DNA from: RGIG8767 sp045531685
Lineage (GTDB): Bacteria; Bacillota; Clostridia; Lachnospirales; Lachnospiraceae
Direction: 5' to 3'
Assembly (NCBI GenBank): GCA_045531685.1
Contig: JAZSEL010000128.1
Coordinates: 1 to 9,889, forward strand
Length of the DNA stretch: 9,889 nt
The notes beneath the pieces are model-generated. The model was not told where the DNA came from and ran no database searches. It saw only the letters and a list, made by a program, of their open reading frames with translations. The position numbers and the translations under genes are program-made. This document shows positions 7,307 to 9,889 of this stretch, in pieces (position 1 is the stretch's first letter; every line of letters starts with the position of its first letter).

Positions 7307-7334
7307 ATTATAAGCGTCCGGGAGCTCTTGGCAA
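7307..7334 (-). promoter_or_regulatory. Sigma-70-type promoter on the minus strand
   Basis: On the minus strand TTGCCA (7334-7329) and a perfect TATAAT (7312-7307) are separated by 16 bases. Transcription would begin near 7300 and run towards the IS110 remnant, antisense to the cluster genes. It may drive the element's RNA and former transposase. Confidence 0.5.
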
Positions 7335-7417
7335 GATAGGTAACTTATAAACTGTATAGGGGGGGTGAGGGGAGGAGAACCTCCAGAGAACCATACCGTC
7401 TCTATACCACAGAAAAG

Positions 7418-7459
7418 TAATAAGCCCAGACCCTGTATATCTGGGGTATATGCTTATTA
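7418..7459 (+). repeat. Interrupted inverted repeat just before the hydrolase ribosome binding site
   Basis: Outer arms TAATAAGC (7418-7425) and GCTTATTA (7452-7459) are perfectly complementary. Inner arms CCAGA (7426-7430) and TCTGG (7440-7444) extend the stem with a seven-base bulge on the right side. It ends five bases before AGGAGG. It could be an operator or an mRNA structure affecting translation of the hydrolase; there is no T-run, so it is not a terminator. Confidence 0.5.
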
Positions 7460-7463
7460 TACG

Positions 7464-7469
7464 AGGAGG
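7464..7469 (+). promoter_or_regulatory. Ribosome binding site that fixes the hydrolase start at 7476
   Basis: AGGAGG is six bases before ATG 7476. The ATG at 7470 is too close and the ATG at 7485 rather far. A GTG at 7365 would begin the longest frame but would read through the inverted repeat at 7418-7459. Confidence 0.75.
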
Positions 7470-7475
7470 ATGCAT

Positions 7476-8531
7476 ATGGAATACATGAATAAAAAAATAT
7501 GGGAAGAGAATCCTGCCGCAGCAGATGATTATCGTTCACGTTATGTGGAGGGGATTCAGCAATATATTCAAAAAAAGAATATTCAGAGTCAGAACACACG
7601 AAGGGATTTTATGCCACCGCATGAATTGGTGAAAAATCAGGAGTATTATCGTAAAAAATATAGGGAAATGTTAGGATTGGATCATTTTGCGAATACTTCC
7701 TTAAAAGCAGTGGAGATGTCCTATGTGGGAAGCGATGAAATCTGTAAAATTTATCGTTTGAGTGTTTATATCACGGATGAGATCCCATTTTACGCCATGC
7801 TTTTAATTCCGCATAATGTGAAGTCTCCGATGCCTTTGGTGATCGCGCAGCATGGTGGAGGCGGTACCCCAGAACTTTGCTGTGATATGCATGGCAAAAA
7901 CAATTATAATCATATGGCACAACGTGCTATGGCAAAAGGTGCGGCTATATTAGCACCTCAGCTGCTTTTGTGGAGACAGGATGAGATTGAGACGATGCGG
8001 GCACATCCCATTGATTACGATCGGAAAAAAATTGATGAACAGTTGAAACGGTTCGGATGCTGCATTACAGGATTGGAAATCAGCGGCATCATGAAGTCTC
8101 TGGACTATGTATGTACATTGGATGAGATTGATGAAAATAGAATAGCCATGATCGGGCTTTCTTGCGGTGGATATTTTACCCTCCATACTATGGCTGTTGA
8201 TACCAGAATTAAGGCAGGATATGCTATAGCATCTTTTAACAGCAGAGATGTTTATGGATGGGGAGAGTGGACTTACAATAATTCTGCTAATATGTTTCAA
8301 GATGCGGAGGTGGCAGCTCTTTGTGCACCACGCAGGCTGTATGCTTTAGTCGGAAAGGAGGATCAGGTCTTTGATTATCAAAGTGCGATCCCAGAGGCTG
8401 AGAGAGTAGAAGCTTATTTTGAGGCCTTTGGAAAACCGGAAAATTATCAGTTTCGTGTATGGGACGGTGGACATACTGTTGCAGATGATGAGGAAGGTTA
8501 TGAGTTCCTGTTTCGTGAACTAAATGCATAG
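7476..8531 (+). CDS. Alpha/beta hydrolase, dienelactone-hydrolase/acetyl-esterase type
   Basis: Probable cytoplasmic esterase of 351 residues, with no signal peptide. The fold is shown by PMPLVIAQHGGGG (118-130), an oxyanion-hole strand and turn; the nucleophile elbow GLSCGG with S229; D296 in LVGKEDQVFD; and H333 in WDGGHTV, giving a complete Ser-Asp-His triad in the right order. An N-terminal extension of about 80 residues and the YAMLLIP strand (106-112) resemble the hydrolases often found beside glycosidase genes, which remove acetyl or other acyl groups from carbohydrates. The substrate is inferred from context only. It begins the second block of the cluster and is followed after 79 bases by the acyltransferase gene, with no terminator between, so the two are probably one transcript. 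The spacer upstream is the IS110 relic, which may have replaced the original promoter or operon link. Confidence 0.87.
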   Translation: MEYMNKKIWEENPAAADDYRSRYVEGIQQYIQKKNIQSQNTRRDFMPPHELVKNQEYYRKKYREMLGLDHFANTSLKAVEMSYVGSDEICKIYRLSVYITDEIPFYAMLLIPHNVKSPMPLVIAQHGGGGTPELCCDMHGKNNYNHMAQRAMAKGAAILAPQLLLWRQDEIETMRAHPIDYDRKKIDEQLKRFGCCITGLEISGIMKSLDYVCTLDEIDENRIAMIGLSCGGYFTLHTMAVDTRIKAGYAIASFNSRDVYGWGEWTYNNSANMFQDAEVAALCAPRRLYALVGKEDQVFDYQSAIPEAERVEAYFEAFGKPENYQFRVWDGGHTVADDEEGYEFLFRELNA

Positions 8532-8610
8532 AAAAATTGTGTTGATAACTTCTAATTCTAACACGTTAACTGCAAAGGTAAACTAAATAAAACTACAAGG
8601 GAGGTAAAAA

Positions 8611-9741
8611 ATGACCGGCATAGAGTATTATGAGGAAAATAAGTGGCGATTTGAAACGGATGAAATCTTATATCATGCTGTTCGTGCCAAGGTACCGATA
8701 GCTTTTCAACGTGAAATATCGGAGTTTCTTGCATATGCTCATAAAAATCAGGACATTATGTTTGAGTTATGGCACTATTATTATGTTCTGTTTGTGAGTG
8801 AAGAATTGATCATTCCTATTGAAAAGATAAAGGAGATACCAATTTCAAATATTGCAGAATCAAAATACCCGGGTTTGTTTTCTACGGTTATTTTTTTGGC
8901 CGCATCTAGACATTTTGAAGAATATTTAGAAAAGCAGAGTCTTCATATTACAGAATTTGATTTTCTGGAAACATATTACAAAAATATTCGCAGATTCATG
9001 GATATGAATTATGTACGGAGTCATACTTACGCTTTAGTGAGATTGGGCGAGTATTTATATGGATATGCAAAACCATTGTGTTTGCACATTGGTCGATTCT
9101 CGTACGAATTGCTCCCTTATAAAAATGAGGTTTGCACGATTTATGAGAGAAGGGGCAAGAGAATTTTTATAGTTAATGAGCAGTGCCAATTTGATAAAGA
9201 TGGTTATCCTATTCAGCATGGTTCTAAAGAAGTATTAAGCTTACTGAGTGATAATATTAAGACACGGGTTTTTGGAACAGATGGACTTGTTACACAAATG
9301 GAATCTGATATTTGTCTAAACGGATGGAAGAAAATATTGGAACCAAATGATTATGTAGTGACGATACACATACCCGGAAATGATAAGTTGCTGCAAAAGA
9401 CAATGGAAGAGTCCTTTTTGGCCGCTGTTCCTATTCTGAAAAAGGCGTTTGGTGCTTATAACCCCAAAAAATTGGTTTGTACATCTTGGTTATTAAGCCC
9501 ACAGTTATTTGATATTCTGGATAGCAATAGTAATATACGGCGTTTTCAGAGTTATTTTGACAGAATAGGCTGGTATGCAGACGAGAATGCATTATATGAG
9601 CATATTTTTCACTCACCGATATGCCCGCCAGAGAAGTTGGTTCCTAAAAATCAATTTCAAGATGGTATTTTGAGAATTTATCGTGAGGGAGGAAAACTAC
9701 ATAATGGTTTTGGAGTTTTGAAGGACGAATGGCAAATATAA
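8611..9741 (+). CDS. NAT_N/GNAT_C-type acyltransferase domain protein
   Basis: A soluble 376-residue protein I recognise as the two-domain family annotated as acyltransferase (NAT_N plus GNAT_C, formerly DUF5596). Residues about 1-150 are helical and match the N-terminal domain position. The C-terminal part has LCLHIGRFSYELLPY (156-170), DYVVTIHIP (247-255), VCTSWLLSPQL (289-299) and SNIRRFQSYF (307-316), the signature blocks of GNAT_C. Members are predicted to transfer acyl groups from acyl-CoA, but no substrate is established to my knowledge. The start has AGGGAGG about seven bases upstream. The gene follows the hydrolase and is followed after 15 bases by another start, so it is in the middle of an operon. 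An acyl-transferring enzyme next to an esterase hints at acyl groups on the cluster's substrate, which is inference. Confidence 0.8.
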   Translation: MTGIEYYEENKWRFETDEILYHAVRAKVPIAFQREISEFLAYAHKNQDIMFELWHYYYVLFVSEELIIPIEKIKEIPISNIAESKYPGLFSTVIFLAASRHFEEYLEKQSLHITEFDFLETYYKNIRRFMDMNYVRSHTYALVRLGEYLYGYAKPLCLHIGRFSYELLPYKNEVCTIYERRGKRIFIVNEQCQFDKDGYPIQHGSKEVLSLLSDNIKTRVFGTDGLVTQMESDICLNGWKKILEPNDYVVTIHIPGNDKLLQKTMEESFLAAVPILKKAFGAYNPKKLVCTSWLLSPQLFDILDSNSNIRRFQSYFDRIGWYADENALYEHIFHSPICPPEKLVPKNQFQDGILRIYREGGKLHNGFGVLKDEWQI

Positions 9742-9756
9742 ATTGAGGAGGTTATT

Positions 9757-9889
9757 ATGACAACAATAAAATTAACGAATTATTCCATGCCTGCGGCAGA
9801 TTTAGGGAAGGAAAATTGTAATCCGGATTTTAAAAATGTGGAGTATATCCATGCAGGATATCGGTGTACAGAGAATGTGACAGATGAAG
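9757..9889 (+). CDS. 5' end of a gene cut by the window, possibly DUF5107-type
   Basis: ATG 9757 follows GAGGAGG with about six bases of spacer and 15 bases after the acyltransferase stop, so the genes are surely co-transcribed. Forty-four codons are visible and open to the edge, starting MTTIKLTNYSMPAADLGKEN. The MPAADLG.EN..P.F pattern near the start resembles the beginning of DUF5107-family proteins, carbohydrate-related proteins common in gut Firmicutes. Too little is present to be certain, and no catalytic region can be seen. Confidence 0.55.
   Translation, partial: MTTIKLTNYSMPAADLGKENCNPDFKNVEYIHAGYRCTENVTDE

Noticed and set aside
7365..7475. N-terminal extension of the hydrolase from GTG 7365
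   Set aside because: The best Shine-Dalgarno points to ATG 7476, and the extra 37 residues are low-quality sequence translated across an inverted repeat.
8532..8610. TAACACGTTA palindrome as an operator before the acyltransferase gene
   Set aside because: It is a single short palindrome in AT-rich sequence, with no second copy at the other candidate promoters and no nearby LacI-type regulator.

Overview
The window looks like an accessory metabolic region of a low-GC, anaerobic Firmicute, most likely a gut Lachnospiraceae or related Clostridia. Reasons: AT-rich spacers, strong AGGAGG-type ribosome binding sites, ATG/TTG starts, and protein families common in that group (DUF4832-type glycosidase-like proteins, L-fucose/L-arabinose isomerase-superfamily enzymes, NAT_N/GNAT_C acyltransferases). 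The organism is inferred from style; no marker gene is present.

Layout: (1) 2-1735 is an apparently complete insertion sequence with a DDE transposase (minus strand, TTG start) and matching terminal inverted repeats. (2) 1762-3193 holds a short 36-codon reading frame whose end overlaps the start of a glycoside-hydrolase-like TIM-barrel protein with a DUF4832-type C-terminus. (3) 3190-3441 is a truncated, frameshifted IS21 IstA fragment on the minus strand. (4) 3499-4089 is an AT-rich gap with a strong terminator-like hairpin. (5) 4090-6499 is a divergent pair: an AraC-family regulator (minus) and an AraA/FucI-superfamily sugar isomerase (plus). (6) 6580-7345 is a decayed IS110-family element (minus) with at least two internal deletions and several frame changes, plus a promoter-like and structured region upstream that could be a bridge-RNA relic. 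(7) 7476-9741 holds an alpha/beta hydrolase and a NAT_N/GNAT_C acyltransferase, followed at 9757 by the start of another gene cut by the window edge.

Taken together, the non-mobile genes read as a small carbohydrate-utilisation locus: a putative glycosidase, an esterase-like hydrolase, a sugar isomerase, a putative acyltransferase and an AraC regulator facing the isomerase. Three different insertion sequences (one intact-looking, two decayed) sit exactly in the spacers between its modules, so the locus has been repeatedly hit or assembled by transposition. The substrate cannot be read from the sequence. An acylated glycoside whose sugar enters through an aldose-ketose isomerase is the simplest guess. 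I see no CRISPR array, tRNA, rRNA or phage module.
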